Shown here piece by piece: positions 31,933 through 41,033 of a DNA stretch of 46,176 nt. Source of the stretch: Alphaproteobacteria bacterium UBA2784 (GTDB taxonomy: Bacteria; Pseudomonadota; Alphaproteobacteria; Micropepsales; Micropepsaceae); contig DEIC01000125.1 of the NCBI GenBank assembly GCA_002352285.1, positions 2,704 to 48,879 on the forward strand. Direction: 5' to 3'. The number at the start of each line of letters is the position of its first letter. Position 1 is the stretch's first letter. The notes under the pieces are model-generated. The model was not told where the DNA came from and made no database searches. It was given only the letters and a program-made list of their open reading frames with translations. The position numbers and the translations under genes were made by a program.

Positions 31933-33513
31933 CTATTGCGCAGGCGTCTCGGGGCCGTTGCCGCGCTCGATCCCGTTCAGGATTTCGGAGGGTGCAAAAT
32001 CGTCCGTCAGCACCTGGGCTGAGCCATCCCACGAAAGTTCTGTGCGCGAAGCCAGCATGCCGGGAAGGTCATAGCGGAAATTGAACTGGGTCTGGCGCGC
32101 TTCTGCGGCCATGCGCCAGTCATCTGCGCTCTTGGCCGGGCCATCATAGGCGATGATGACGATGTTGCCACCGGCCTGAAAGGTTTCGACATTGGCGAAG
32201 ACGCTCTTCATCGTGGCCATCGTCGCATCAAAGAGCAGCGTTGAGGGATCAACATTCTGGATCGCGCAGCCGCCGGGCGCCATCTTCTCCTTCACCAGCT
32301 CATAGAACTCGCGCGTGGTGAGGTGGAAGGGCACGAACCAGCCGCGATAGGCATCGAGCATGATGATGTCATAGGCGTGCTCGGCGCGGATCAGGAACAC
32401 ACGGCCATCCTGCTCGTGCACGATGTGGTGTTCGTCTTCCGGCAGATCAAAATATTTGCGGGCCAGCGCCGTGACATCGGGATCAATCTCGACCGCATCA
32501 ATCGGCATGTCCGGCAGATAGGCATGGAGATAGCGGCTGGTGGTGCCGCCACCCAGACCGATCATCGCCATGCGGTTGAGATTGGCGGCGCAGGCTGCGC
32601 CCAGCGTCATTTCGCGCGTATAGCGCACCGGCAATTCCAGCCGGTCTTTGGTGTTGGTGACAGATTCCGTATAGCGGATTTCATAGAGCCCGAACTTCAT
32701 CGTCACGTAGTCGCCATCGCGGAACACGAAGACGGTGTTGTAAGGCGTTTCGATTTCCTCAATCAGCCCCTGGGTCAGTTCCTCGATCTCGACGGCGCGC
32801 GCCTTGCCGGTAAAGAAAACAAAGGTAATGGCACTGGCATAGGCGAGCGTGAAGATCACCAGCCAGATCCGCGCGCGGCGCTTGACGGCGGCGTCAGTTG
32901 CAACGCGCATGGCAGGCAGCGCCATCAGCATGGCGGCAATAAACGCGCCGAGCGACAGCGCGAACGTGATGTCGCGCGTGCCCATGATCGGCACGAGAAT
33001 GAATACCGTGCCCAGCGTGCCGACAATCGAGCCAATGGTTGACAAGCCTGTCACCTGGCCCGCGATGCGGCCGCTTTCCGCGGTGCTTTCGATCAGCAGG
33101 CGCACCACGAAGGGAGAGACCGCACTCATCAGGGCGACCGGCGGGCAGAACAGAACCAGTGATGCGGCCATCGCGCCATAGCGCACATCGGGAATGAGAT
33201 TGATGACAAAGAGCGACACGCTGTCAACGAAGAGCGGCATCAGCGCCATGTAAATGGGCGCGGGCGCCACAAGCGCCGTGAGCACGAGCGGCGAGGGATA
33301 CCGGTCGGCCAGCCGACCGCCCCAGACATAGCCCACAGCCATGGCGGCGAGCACGACGCCGATCAATCCGCCCCACGTATAGATCGAGCTGCCAAAAAAC
33401 GGATTGAGATAGCGGCTGGCCAGCATCTCGAACGCCATCACGGCGACGCCCATCAGAAACGTGGCGAGGTAGAGGCTGCTTCGTTCGGCGGCGTGCATGG
33501 AGGCTCCAACCAT
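31933..33513 (-). CDS. membrane-fused spermidine synthase-like protein
   Basis: A 526-residue protein. The first ~230 residues hold about seven membrane helices (ATFLMGVAVMAFEMLASRYLNP, AMAVGYVWGGRLADRYPSP). The C-terminal part is a spermidine synthase-like Rossmann domain with MIGLGGGTTSRYLH, DAVEIDPDVTALARKYF and IIMLDAYRGWFVPFHL. GLGGGTT and EIDP are the aminopropyl-donor binding motifs. Similar fused proteins are widespread but poorly studied; a true polyamine product is not proven. The ATG at 33513 overlaps the SMP-30 stop (TGATG); an ATG at 33498 has a better Shine-Dalgarno (GGAG). Confidence 0.85.
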   Translation of the reverse strand: MVGASMHAAERSSLYLATFLMGVAVMAFEMLASRYLNPFFGSSIYTWGGLIGVVLAAMAVGYVWGGRLADRYPSPLVLTALVAPAPIYMALMPLFVDSVSLFVINLIPDVRYGAMAASLVLFCPPVALMSAVSPFVVRLLIESTAESGRIAGQVTGLSTIGSIVGTLGTVFILVPIMGTRDITFALSLGAFIAAMLMALPAMRVATDAAVKRRARIWLVIFTLAYASAITFVFFTGKARAVEIEELTQGLIEEIETPYNTVFVFRDGDYVTMKFGLYEIRYTESVTNTKDRLELPVRYTREMTLGAACAANLNRMAMIGLGGGTTSRYLHAYLPDMPIDAVEIDPDVTALARKYFDLPEDEHHIVHEQDGRVFLIRAEHAYDIIMLDAYRGWFVPFHLTTREFYELVKEKMAPGGCAIQNVDPSTLLFDATMATMKSVFANVETFQAGGNIVIIAYDGPAKSADDWRMAAEARQTQFNFRYDLPGMLASRTELSWDGSAQVLTDDFAPSEILNGIERGNGPETPAQ

Positions 33514-34505
33514 CAGGGACGCAACGGATCGGTGAGCGCAAACAGCACACCTTCATGCCCGCCCAGCGGATTGCCGTCTTTCGGGCGGGACGCAGTGGCA
33601 TAGAGCGTTTGGCTTGCCGGGTCCATCACCAGATTGGTTACCAGCGGATAGCCCGGCGTTTCGTGAATGGCGATCACCGCGCCATTCATGTCAAACACGA
33701 ACACACGGCCTGCACCATATTGGGCAACCGCCACAGCATCATTGCCGATGAATTCAATGCCGTCGGCACCGGTCAGCCAGCTTGCACCTTCGGGCACGGG
33801 CAGGGTGGCGAACAATGTCTTTGCCGAAAGATCACCATCCGCTGCCACAGCAAATCGCCAGACCTTGTTTGTGAAATGCTCGCTGACCAGAAGCGTGCGC
33901 TCATCAGGCGAAAGCGCAATGCCATTCGCGTAATTGAACCCCTCGGCAACAGACTTGTCCGAGCGCGCACGCGAGTGCGGATTGACGAACCAGACCGAAC
34001 CCTGACCCGACAGGCCCGGATCAAACTCGCCCGACGAGGTGACATAGAAGGCGCCGTCCCGGCCGCCCGTCATATCGTTGGGGCGGTTGATGGCGATGTA
34101 ATCCTCCAGCTTGGGCGAGAAACGCAGCCGCGCCGGATCAGGTTCGCGCTCTGCCTCCATGATCTTGGCCGACAGGTGGCAGGAAAACAGCACGCGGCCA
34201 TGCGCGGTTGTTTCGCGTGGCGCATCGGGATCAAGCACAATGGCAGTTGGTCCGCACGGGCCTTGCGGCTCTGCCAGCTTTGCCAGCGCGCCATTGTTGA
34301 AATGCAGAATGGCGTTCAGCTCCATATCCGCGATCAGGATGCCGCCGCCGGGCGCGAGCACTGGCCCCTCGGGATATTCAAGGCCCGTCGCCACGATCTC
34401 CATGGGGCGAGCATGGGCCACAGGCGCAGGGGCCGCCAGCCACATCGTGCAGGCAATCGTGGTAACGAGACGGCAACGGGAAGGGGCGATCATGTGGGCC
34501 ATCAT
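33513..34505 (-). CDS. SMP-30/gluconolactonase-like secreted protein
   Basis: A protein of about 330 residues. A signal peptide ends near the ALA-like AHARP at about residue 34; the mature part is a six-bladed beta-propeller of the SMP-30/gluconolactonase type: EYPEGPVLAPGGGILIADME, NRPNDMTGGRDGAFYVTSSGEF, NYANGIALSPDERTLLVSEH and GADGIEFIGNDAVAVAQYG. The NRPND and NGIALS segments hold the usual metal ligands. Several in-frame ATGs (34493, 34502, 34505) are possible; the frame also stays open through tRNA-Pro, which cannot be coding. It is translationally coupled to the downstream membrane aminopropyltransferase-like gene. The substrate lactone is unknown. Confidence 0.8.
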   Translation of the reverse strand: MMAHMIAPSRCRLVTTIACTMWLAAPAPVAHARPMEIVATGLEYPEGPVLAPGGGILIADMELNAILHFNNGALAKLAEPQGPCGPTAIVLDPDAPRETTAHGRVLFSCHLSAKIMEAEREPDPARLRFSPKLEDYIAINRPNDMTGGRDGAFYVTSSGEFDPGLSGQGSVWFVNPHSRARSDKSVAEGFNYANGIALSPDERTLLVSEHFTNKVWRFAVAADGDLSAKTLFATLPVPEGASWLTGADGIEFIGNDAVAVAQYGAGRVFVFDMNGAVIAIHETPGYPLVTNLVMDPASQTLYATASRPKDGNPLGGHEGVLFALTDPLRP

Positions 34506-34633
34506 GGCGCAGATTTGGCCGGGATGAAGGCAGATTTCCCCGGATTTTGCGCTGGTGTTCGGCTTGATGACCGTGAACAAAACCTGTATCCCAACCCGGC
34601 TGAGATCGGCGGCCGAATGGCAAGATGGAAGCG

Positions 34634-34710
<77 letters not shown>

Positions 34711-34766
34711 TCTTTCAATTGGCCGAGCCGTTGCCCGGTCTTACCGGATTTCTGGAGAGGATTGCC

Positions 34767-35072
34767 ATGCTTGCCCGCATTTACCGCCCGGCCCGCAATG
34801 CCATGCAATCAGGCACCGCGCGCACGCGCGACTGGATGCTGGAGTTTGAACCAGCCGAAGCCAAGCGCGCCGACCCGCTGACGGGATGGACCGGATCGGG
34901 CGACATGCGCCGCCAGCTGCGCCTGTCATTCGACACCAGGGACGAGGCGATTGCCTATGCCGAGAAGTACGGCATCGCATTCCAGGTGTTTGAGCCGCAC
35001 GAGCGCAAGCCCATCCCGAAATCCTACAGCGACAATTTCAGATACACGCGCAAAGGCCTGTGGACGCACTGA
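34767..35072 (+). CDS. complex I NDUFS4-like protein (ETC complex I subunit conserved region)
   Basis: A 101-residue protein. ARIYRPARNAMQSGTARTRDWMLEFEP is the conserved start, WTGSGDMRRQLRLSFDTRDEAIAYAEK the middle, and KSYSDNFRYTRKGLWTH the end. This matches the NDUFS4 (18 kDa) accessory subunit of mitochondrial complex I, whose bacterial relatives are found in alphaproteobacteria. It probably associates with the peripheral arm of NADH dehydrogenase. GGAGAGG before the ATG at 34767 fixes the start. It stands alone between two tRNA genes, away from any nuo cluster. Confidence 0.9.
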   Translation: MLARIYRPARNAMQSGTARTRDWMLEFEPAEAKRADPLTGWTGSGDMRRQLRLSFDTRDEAIAYAEKYGIAFQVFEPHERKPIPKSYSDNFRYTRKGLWTH

Positions 35073-35094
35073 ATTCGGCCTTGGCGTTTCATAA

Positions 35095-35171
35095 GGCCCC
35101 GTAGCTCAACCGGATAGAGCACGAGCCTTCTAAGCTCGGGGTTGGAGGTTCGAGTCCTCCCGGGGTCGCCA
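35095..35171 (+). tRNA. tRNA-Arg(TCT)
   Basis: The acceptor stem pairs GGCCCCG (35095-35101) with CGGGGTC (one G-T). The anticodon stem CGAGC/GCTCG encloses CTTCTAA, giving anticodon TCT. The T arm contains GGTTCGAGTCC. The discriminator is G and CCA is encoded at 35169-35171. The stop codon of the convergent AAA ATPase gene starts at the very next base. Confidence 0.96.
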
Positions 35172-35945
35172 TCACATGTCGCTGAACAGCCCGTCCATGA
35201 AACCCTCTGGGTCGGCATAGAACTCGCGCAGGATGCGGAAGTGGTCGGTGGCGCGGAACGAGCGTTCCACGATCCCCGCATCCGTCAGGTGCAACAGGGT
35301 TGCGCCCGGATACGCCATCACAAGCGGCGAGTGCGTGGCGATGATGAACTGGGCGCGTTCGGTTTTCTCGGCGCGGCGCTCGATGCGCAGAAAATCAAGC
35401 TGGCGCGTCGGCGAGAGAGCTGCTTCCGGTTCGTCCAGCACATAAACGCCCTCGCGGTCCATGCGGCTTGCAAACATCGCAAGGTAGGCTTCGCCATGCG
35501 AATGTTCGGAAAGAAACTTGCCGTCGTCGGCACCATAAACACCCGCACCGGATTCGCGCGCAATCGAATCGAGTTTGCTGATGAAGCCGTGAAACGTTTC
35601 CGAGCGGGTGAAGAACCCCCGCGTCACTTTCGGCTTCCATGATGCGCGCAGATAGCGGCTCAGCGTCTCTGCCTCTGCGTCGGCGTGAAAATGATCCCGG
35701 CTGCCACCCAAGCGCCCGAAACCGCACAGTGCGGCAATGGCTTCAAGGATGGTGGACTTGCCGCTGCCGTTCGGCCCCACGATCAGGGTAACGGGATGAT
35801 TGAATTCGATGTGCAGCGGCTCTGCGGCAAGGGCGGGGATCGTGAAGGGAAACGCATCCCGATTCCCGATCCGGCTTTGATCGAGAGACAAGGCGCGAAG
35901 AAACGGCGCCTTCAACAAAGGGGGCCCCTTCGGTTTTGCGGGCAT
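35172..35945 (-). CDS. AAA/ABC-type ATP-binding protein
   Basis: A 257-residue stand-alone ATPase of the AAA_21/AAA_23 (ABC-like, SMC-related) type. Walker A is GPNGSGKST near residue 57, the signature-like region is LSEHSHGEAYLAMF, Walker B is VYVLDEPEAALS, and the switch His follows in IATHSP. No TOPRIM or nuclease domain is attached. Relatives occur both as orphan ATPases and in defence modules; no partner gene is visible here. The gene ends directly at the tRNA-Arg CCA. Confidence 0.85.
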   Translation of the reverse strand: MPAKPKGPPLLKAPFLRALSLDQSRIGNRDAFPFTIPALAAEPLHIEFNHPVTLIVGPNGSGKSTILEAIAALCGFGRLGGSRDHFHADAEAETLSRYLRASWKPKVTRGFFTRSETFHGFISKLDSIARESGAGVYGADDGKFLSEHSHGEAYLAMFASRMDREGVYVLDEPEAALSPTRQLDFLRIERRAEKTERAQFIIATHSPLVMAYPGATLLHLTDAGIVERSFRATDHFRILREFYADPEGFMDGLFSDM

Positions 35946-36213
35946 TTGTGTTTCCCGATCAGCTCCGCCGAAACTGGGTGGGCGGGCGTGCTCTGCTCAC
36001 GGCTAACTGGCTGGAATCATAACACTACTGCCCGCAGGCGGCGGCCAAGTTTCCGCTCCCGAGCCCCCTTGCCCCCTTATTGCCATGATCTGGCGGCCAA
36101 ATCGTCCCCTTTAGAATCTACCAAGGGGCAATTGGTCAGGTTCAACGGGGGTCTGCAGGCGAGGTGCCTGCGGGCGAGATGCCTGGATATTGGGGCGGCA
36201 AACAGGTTTTGGC

Positions 36214-37161
36214 ATGACACCGGCTTCGCGCATTCTTCTGGGTTCGGGCTTTGGCATTGCGGCGATTGCCGCCATCGGCTTTGCCGTTCTTTTCTTCACG
36301 CCGCTGCCTGATTCCGGCGACAGTGAGATCAATACCGCCGATGCGGCAGCGCCGGTGGTTGACGCCACCAACCGTACGCCGCCCATGCCCGCACCCTTGA
36401 TGGCGCCCCAGCCGCGCCCGACCGAGATTGCCTCGGTCGAGCCGAACCCGTCGGGTGCAGGCTCCAGCGTTGCACTTTCTGCGGGCGGCACGCTTTCCAC
36501 CGGTGCGCCGCCGCCTATGCCCACCGAGGACGTGACGGCATCGGGCGACGCAGATGCGGCAAGCGAGCCAAGCGTACTGGTCGCGCCGGTGCTTGATCCG
36601 GCAGAGCGGCTCTATCGCGACGGGCTTGCGCTTGAAGCCATTGAAATGTGGAAGGAGCGGGCGCTTTCAGGCGATGTCGAAGCCGCCTGGCGCGTCGGCG
36701 TCGAATACGCCGATGGCAAACCCAATTCCGTGCAGCGTGACTGGGCGGAAGCGCGCAAGTGGATGGCGATGGCGGCCAAGGGCGGTGATGCCCGTGCAAT
36801 CTTCGATCTTGGCTCGTACTATGAATACGGGCTTGGCGTTCCGGCAGACCTGTCGCGCGCCTATCGCTATTATCTCGAGTCAGCCAGGCGCGGCCATCCG
36901 CAGGGCCAGTATAATGCCGGCAACATGCTGGAAACGGGCGACGGCACGGCGGTTGACGAGATCGAGGGCCTGAAATGGTACCTGCTTGCCGCCGAGCAGG
37001 GCATGGTCAGCGTGCAGCTGGACGAGACCGGCCGGCTTGACCGAGAGGCGCCTGATGCGCTCACCTCACTGATGCAGCGCATGTCGCCCGAAGATGTCGG
37101 CGAGGCCAAGCGCCGCGCGGCCGAGTTTGTGCCGCTGGAAAACACGCCGCTGGAAGACTGA
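36214..37161 (+). CDS. Sel1-repeat (TPR-like) protein with N-terminal anchor
   Basis: A 315-residue protein. A membrane anchor or signal occupies residues 8-30, followed by a Pro/Ala/Ser-rich linker to about 130 and three Sel1-like repeats from about 150 to 260 (AAWRVGVEYADG, ARAIFDLGSYYEYGLGVP, PQGQYNAGNMLETGDG). Such solenoid proteins serve protein-protein contacts in the envelope; no partner is obvious. The start is the ATG at 36214; a TTG at 36190 is in frame. The flavoprotein gene follows after 2 bases. The 268-base gap upstream holds only a short 13-bp direct repeat (36158-36185). Confidence 0.82.
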   Translation: MTPASRILLGSGFGIAAIAAIGFAVLFFTPLPDSGDSEINTADAAAPVVDATNRTPPMPAPLMAPQPRPTEIASVEPNPSGAGSSVALSAGGTLSTGAPPPMPTEDVTASGDADAASEPSVLVAPVLDPAERLYRDGLALEAIEMWKERALSGDVEAAWRVGVEYADGKPNSVQRDWAEARKWMAMAAKGGDARAIFDLGSYYEYGLGVPADLSRAYRYYLESARRGHPQGQYNAGNMLETGDGTAVDEIEGLKWYLLAAEQGMVSVQLDETGRLDREAPDALTSLMQRMSPEDVGEAKRRAAEFVPLENTPLED

Positions 37162-37163
37162 AC

Positions 37164-38489
37164 ATGGCCGCACAAGGCTGGCAGAACTGGCCGGGGCGCA
37201 TCAGATGCGCGCCGCGCCAGATGGTGACCATTGCATCGGAAGATGATGCCGTGCGCCTGATGGCCTCTAACCCGGCTCTGCCGATCCGCATGGCGGGCAG
37301 CGGCCATTCCTTTACGCCGCTGGCAGATTGCGAAGGCACGCTGGTGCGCCTTGCGCCAGAGCCAAAGGTTTTTCATGTGGACAAGGAAAAGCGGCTGGCG
37401 ACCATCTGGGCGGGCACGCCCGTTTGGGCGCTGGGGCCGCTCTTGCATCCGCACGGGCTTGCGCTCGCCAATCAGGGTGACATTGACCGGCAGACGATTG
37501 CTGGCGCCACAGGCACAGGCACCCACGGTACCGGCGTTACGCTCGGCTCACTTTCAACCATGATCCGCGCCGTGACGCTGGTGACGCCCGCCGGTGAAGT
37601 CAAAACCTGCTCGCTGGAGCAGGAGCCGGAACTTTTTCAGGCGGCGCGGCTGTCACTGGGCAGTATCGGCATCATCACGCGCCTGACGCTGGCGCTCGTT
37701 CCCTCGTATCGCCTGACCGAAAATGGCTGGCTGGAAGATGCCGACAAGGCGCTCGCAAACATTGATGCAGCGGCAGCCCGGCACCGTCATTACGAGTTCT
37801 TCTGGTTTCCCTATGCCAAAAAGGTGGTGGCCAAGTCGCTTGATCCAGCACCGCCAGACAGTTCGCCCGCAAAATCGGCCGAGCAGATGCACGCGCGCGG
37901 GCTGGTCAGCAGTTTTGACGAGAAGATTTTCCGTATGGGGTGCCGCCTGACGAAATGGGTGCCGCCGATTGGCCCGTCGCTGCACGGCATCTTCACGTCA
38001 GGCTTCAAGGGTTCAACGCGCACGCGCTGGAGCTTTGAGATTTTCGCCTCGCCGCGCACCGTGCGCTTCAACGAAATGGAATATGCAGTGCCCGCCGAGC
38101 GCGGCGCGGCGTGTCTGGAGGCGATCGTACGCACCATCCGCAACAGGCGCATCCGCACGGCCTTTCCCATCGAAATGCGCCTGGTGGCGGCAGATGATTT
38201 GTGGATCAGCCCGTTCAACGGGCGTGCGTCGATGACGCTCTCAGTGCATCAATGGGCCAAGGATGACGAACGCACGCTCTTCAAGGCCTGCGAAGACATT
38301 TTCCTGGCGCATGAGGGCCGTCCGCATTGGGGCAAGATGCACAGCCTGAAGGCTGCCGAATTTCAGCGGCTCTATCCTGACTTTGCGCGCTTTCGCGCGG
38401 TGCGGGAAAAAGTTGACCCGGAAGGCCGCCTGCTTAACCATCATCTTGCTGCCATATTCGGCGCGTCTCCTTCATGGCGGAGGAACTGA
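37164..38489 (+). CDS. FAD-linked oxidase, aldonolactone/D-arabinono-1,4-lactone oxidase type
   Basis: A 441-residue flavoprotein of the vanillyl-alcohol oxidase family. GSGHSFTPL places a His (residue 48) where family members often attach FAD covalently; GATGTGTHGTG near residue 115 is the FAD pyrophosphate loop. The C-terminal ALO domain ends with RPHWGKMHSL. Homologues oxidise sugar lactones or sugar alcohols such as xylitol. No signal peptide is seen. It is tightly packed after the Sel1 gene and followed by a 68-residue membrane protein 1 base later. Confidence 0.87.
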   Translation: MAAQGWQNWPGRIRCAPRQMVTIASEDDAVRLMASNPALPIRMAGSGHSFTPLADCEGTLVRLAPEPKVFHVDKEKRLATIWAGTPVWALGPLLHPHGLALANQGDIDRQTIAGATGTGTHGTGVTLGSLSTMIRAVTLVTPAGEVKTCSLEQEPELFQAARLSLGSIGIITRLTLALVPSYRLTENGWLEDADKALANIDAAAARHRHYEFFWFPYAKKVVAKSLDPAPPDSSPAKSAEQMHARGLVSSFDEKIFRMGCRLTKWVPPIGPSLHGIFTSGFKGSTRTRWSFEIFASPRTVRFNEMEYAVPAERGAACLEAIVRTIRNRRIRTAFPIEMRLVAADDLWISPFNGRASMTLSVHQWAKDDERTLFKACEDIFLAHEGRPHWGKMHSLKAAEFQRLYPDFARFRAVREKVDPEGRLLNHHLAAIFGASPSWRRN

Positions 38490-38490
38490 C

Positions 38491-38697
38491 ATGCGCTTTT
38501 CATCCTTGCTGAAGGGATTGACGGTCGGCGGTGCGGCGCTGGGCGGCGTGCTGGGCCCCATGGGCATCGACATGCCGTTTGCGCAGGGCCTGTTCGGCGG
38601 CCTTTTCATCGGCGCGCTGATCGGGGCTGCGTCGGCCCTGTCATTCTGGTCCATTCCCTTTGGCGAAATGGGCCGCACCGATCAGATCAGGCTTTAG
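38491..38697 (+). CDS. small Gly-rich membrane protein
   Basis: A 68-residue protein with GGAGGA just before the ATG at 38491, so it is probably expressed. Two hydrophobic Gly/Ala-rich segments (about residues 9-25 and 31-53) suggest a hairpin in the membrane. No known family is recognised. It starts 1 base after the flavoprotein stop and overlaps the convergent metC 3' end by 11 bases. Confidence 0.55.
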   Translation: MRFSSLLKGLTVGGAALGGVLGPMGIDMPFAQGLFGGLFIGALIGAASALSFWSIPFGEMGRTDQIRL

Positions 38698-39859
38698 GCC
38701 GCGCTGCGTTGAAGCGGTCAAAGGCGCGCGCCAGATCTGCAATCAGATCTTCGGGGGCTTCAAAGCCTGCGCTGATGCGCACGCGTTCGCCGTTGCCCGG
38801 CTGATTTTCACGATGCGCGTGGGCGGGCACGATCAGGCTTTCATAGCCGCCCCATGACCAGCCTATGCCGAAAAGCGAAAAACCCCTGAAGAAGGCGCTG
38901 AGCGCCGCCTTGGGTGCCGGAACAAGCTCCAGCCCGAAGAGACCCGTGGCGCCGGTAAAGTCGCGCTGCCAGAGCGCGTAGCCCGGATCGCGCGGATGGG
39001 CGGGATAGAGGATGCGCGACACCTCTGGCCGCTGCGCCAGCCACGCGATCAGTTTCTCGGCCGTTTCGCGGTGGCGTTGCAGGCGAGGGGAAAGCGAGCG
39101 CAAGCCGCGCTGCCCCAGATAGGCGTCATCGCCGCTGACAGACATGCCCAGCCTGCCATGCGTGTCCAGCACCGCATCCCACGTGGCGGCGTTGGCAGTG
39201 ATGGTGCCGAGCAGGCAATCGGAATGGCCCGAGATGTACTTCGTAGCGGCGTGGATCGACACATCGACGCCATGCGCCAATGGCTTGAAGTAAAGCGGCG
39301 TCGCCCAGGTGTTATCGAGCGCCGTCTTGATGCCACGCGCCCGCGCAATGGAGGCGATGGCAGGAACATCCTGCACGTCAAACGTCAGTGAGCCGGGGCT
39401 TTCGAGGAAGATCAGCTTTGTATCCGGGCGGATGAGTTTCTCGATGTCTGCGCCGATCAGCGGATCAAAGATGGTGAAGTCAACGCCGAAGCGCCGCAGC
39501 AGGCCATGACAGAACGCGCGCGTGGGGCCATAGCAGCTTTCTGTCAGCAATATGTGATCGCCCGACGCCGTGAGCGCGAGAATCGCCGTCGTCACGGCGG
39601 CCAGACCCGACGGCAGGAGCACGGTACCCGCACCGCCCTCAAGCGCGGTCATGGCCTCTGCAAAGGCGTCGGTGGTGGGCGTGCCCCTTCGCCCGTAGGT
39701 ATAGCGTTGGCCCTTCGATTCCAGCGTTTCCAGATCCGGGTGAAGAATCGTGGAAGCACGAAAAACGGGCGGGTTGACGGCGCCCGCATGCTGGTCAGCA
39801 TGCCGGCCCGACGTGACCAGCTTCGTGTCACTGGCTGAATGCTTGGTCTTGTCGTTCAT
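38687..39859 (-). CDS. metC: cystathionine beta-lyase
   Basis: A 390-residue Cys/Met-metabolism PLP enzyme. It cleaves cystathionine to homocysteine, pyruvate and ammonia in methionine synthesis. VNPPVFRASTILHPDLE and YGRRGTPTT bind the substrate and cofactor, LLPSGLAAVT is the PLP phosphate loop, and AATKYISGHSD holds Schiff-base Lys207. IGWSWGGYESL is typical of MetC-type lyases rather than MetB or MetZ. It is transcribed alone, divergent from aapJ. Confidence 0.92.
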   Translation of the reverse strand: MNDKTKHSASDTKLVTSGRHADQHAGAVNPPVFRASTILHPDLETLESKGQRYTYGRRGTPTTDAFAEAMTALEGGAGTVLLPSGLAAVTTAILALTASGDHILLTESCYGPTRAFCHGLLRRFGVDFTIFDPLIGADIEKLIRPDTKLIFLESPGSLTFDVQDVPAIASIARARGIKTALDNTWATPLYFKPLAHGVDVSIHAATKYISGHSDCLLGTITANAATWDAVLDTHGRLGMSVSGDDAYLGQRGLRSLSPRLQRHRETAEKLIAWLAQRPEVSRILYPAHPRDPGYALWQRDFTGATGLFGLELVPAPKAALSAFFRGFSLFGIGWSWGGYESLIVPAHAHRENQPGNGERVRISAGFEAPEDLIADLARAFDRFNAARPKA

Positions 39860-39983
39860 GTGTGCTTCAACCGCATCGCGCCCAAGTTCCGGCTTGCGAA
39901 AGTGCCGGATTCTGGCGGAGTTTATGTGCTTTGGCGGCCTGTGTTAAGGTCGCGCACGCCCAACGTGTTTGATGAGGATTGCC

Positions 39984-41012
39984 ATGCGTTTTGTCCTGTC
40001 TGTCTTTCTTGGTGCGCTTGCCCTTGCGGTGGTGGCCAGCCCCGCTTCCGCGCAGAGCGGCAGCGCGACGCTTGATGCGGTCAAGGCGCGCGGCTATCTG
40101 ATGTGCGGCGTCTCTGACGGACTTGCGGGCTTTTCAAATCCCGATGCGCAGGGCAACTGGTCGGGGCTTGATGTTGATTTCTGCCGCGCGATTGCCGCGG
40201 CGATTTTTGACGACCCCAATGCCGTGCGCTTTACGCCCTCGACCGCCAAGGAGCGTTTTACGGCGCTTCAGTCGGGCGAGTTTGATCTTCTGTCGCGCAA
40301 TACGACGTGGACGATGCAGCGCGACATTGCGCTGGGCTTCACCTTTGCGGGCATCATCTATTATGACGGGCAGGGCTTCATCGTGCGGGGCGCAGAGGGC
40401 ACCACATCCGCCCTGCAACTGAATGGCGCGACGGTCTGCACGCAATCAGGTACGACGACCGAACTGAACATCGCCGACTATTTCACCGCCAACAACATGA
40501 CCTATGAACTACTGACCTTCGAGAAGGAGGCGGAAGCGCTGCAGGCCTATGACGAAGGGCGGTGCGATGCCTATACGACCGACCAGTCGGGGCTTTACGC
40601 CGCGCGCCTCGAAATGCGCAACGCCGATGAGCACATCATCCTGCCCGAGATCATTTCAAAGGAGCCGCTGGGGCCGCTGGTGCGCCAGGGCGATGACCGC
40701 TGGGCCGACATCGTGCGCTGGGTGCTGTTTGCGCAGATCAATGCCGAGGAGCTGGGCGTCACCTCTGCCAATGTCGGTGAGATGACGGGCTCTTCCAATC
40801 CGGAAATCCGCCGCCTTTTAGGCGTGGAGGGCGAGTTTGGCGCGTCGATGGGACTTACCAATGACTGGGCCGTGCGCATCATCCGCCACATGGGCAATTA
40901 TGGCGAGATGTTCGAGCGCAATGTGGGCGAAGGCTCGATCCTCAAGATTGCGCGCGGCATCAATGCGCTGTGGAGCAAGGGCGGACTGCAATATGCGCCG
41001 CCCGTGCGCTGA
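39984..41012 (+). CDS. aapJ: general L-amino-acid ABC transporter substrate-binding protein
   Basis: A 342-residue periplasmic protein with a signal peptide (residues 1-23, ending ASPASAQ). TLDAVKARGYLMCGVSDGLAGFSNPD and GLDVDFCRAIAAAIF are typical of AapJ/BztA, which bind a broad range of L-amino acids. NTTWTMQRD and DQSGLYAAR follow. GAGG six bases upstream supports the ATG at 39984 over start codons at 39969 and 39972. First gene of a complete aapJQMP operon. Confidence 0.94.
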   Translation: MRFVLSVFLGALALAVVASPASAQSGSATLDAVKARGYLMCGVSDGLAGFSNPDAQGNWSGLDVDFCRAIAAAIFDDPNAVRFTPSTAKERFTALQSGEFDLLSRNTTWTMQRDIALGFTFAGIIYYDGQGFIVRGAEGTTSALQLNGATVCTQSGTTTELNIADYFTANNMTYELLTFEKEAEALQAYDEGRCDAYTTDQSGLYAARLEMRNADEHIILPEIISKEPLGPLVRQGDDRWADIVRWVLFAQINAEELGVTSANVGEMTGSSNPEIRRLLGVEGEFGASMGLTNDWAVRIIRHMGNYGEMFERNVGEGSILKIARGINALWSKGGLQYAPPVR

Positions 41013-41033
41013 TCGCGCCGGGATCTCCTGCTG

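Noticed and set aside
39860..39983. A clear promoter before aapJ
   Set aside because: TTGGCG (39931) and TTAAGG (39944) are too close together, and no better pair was seen.
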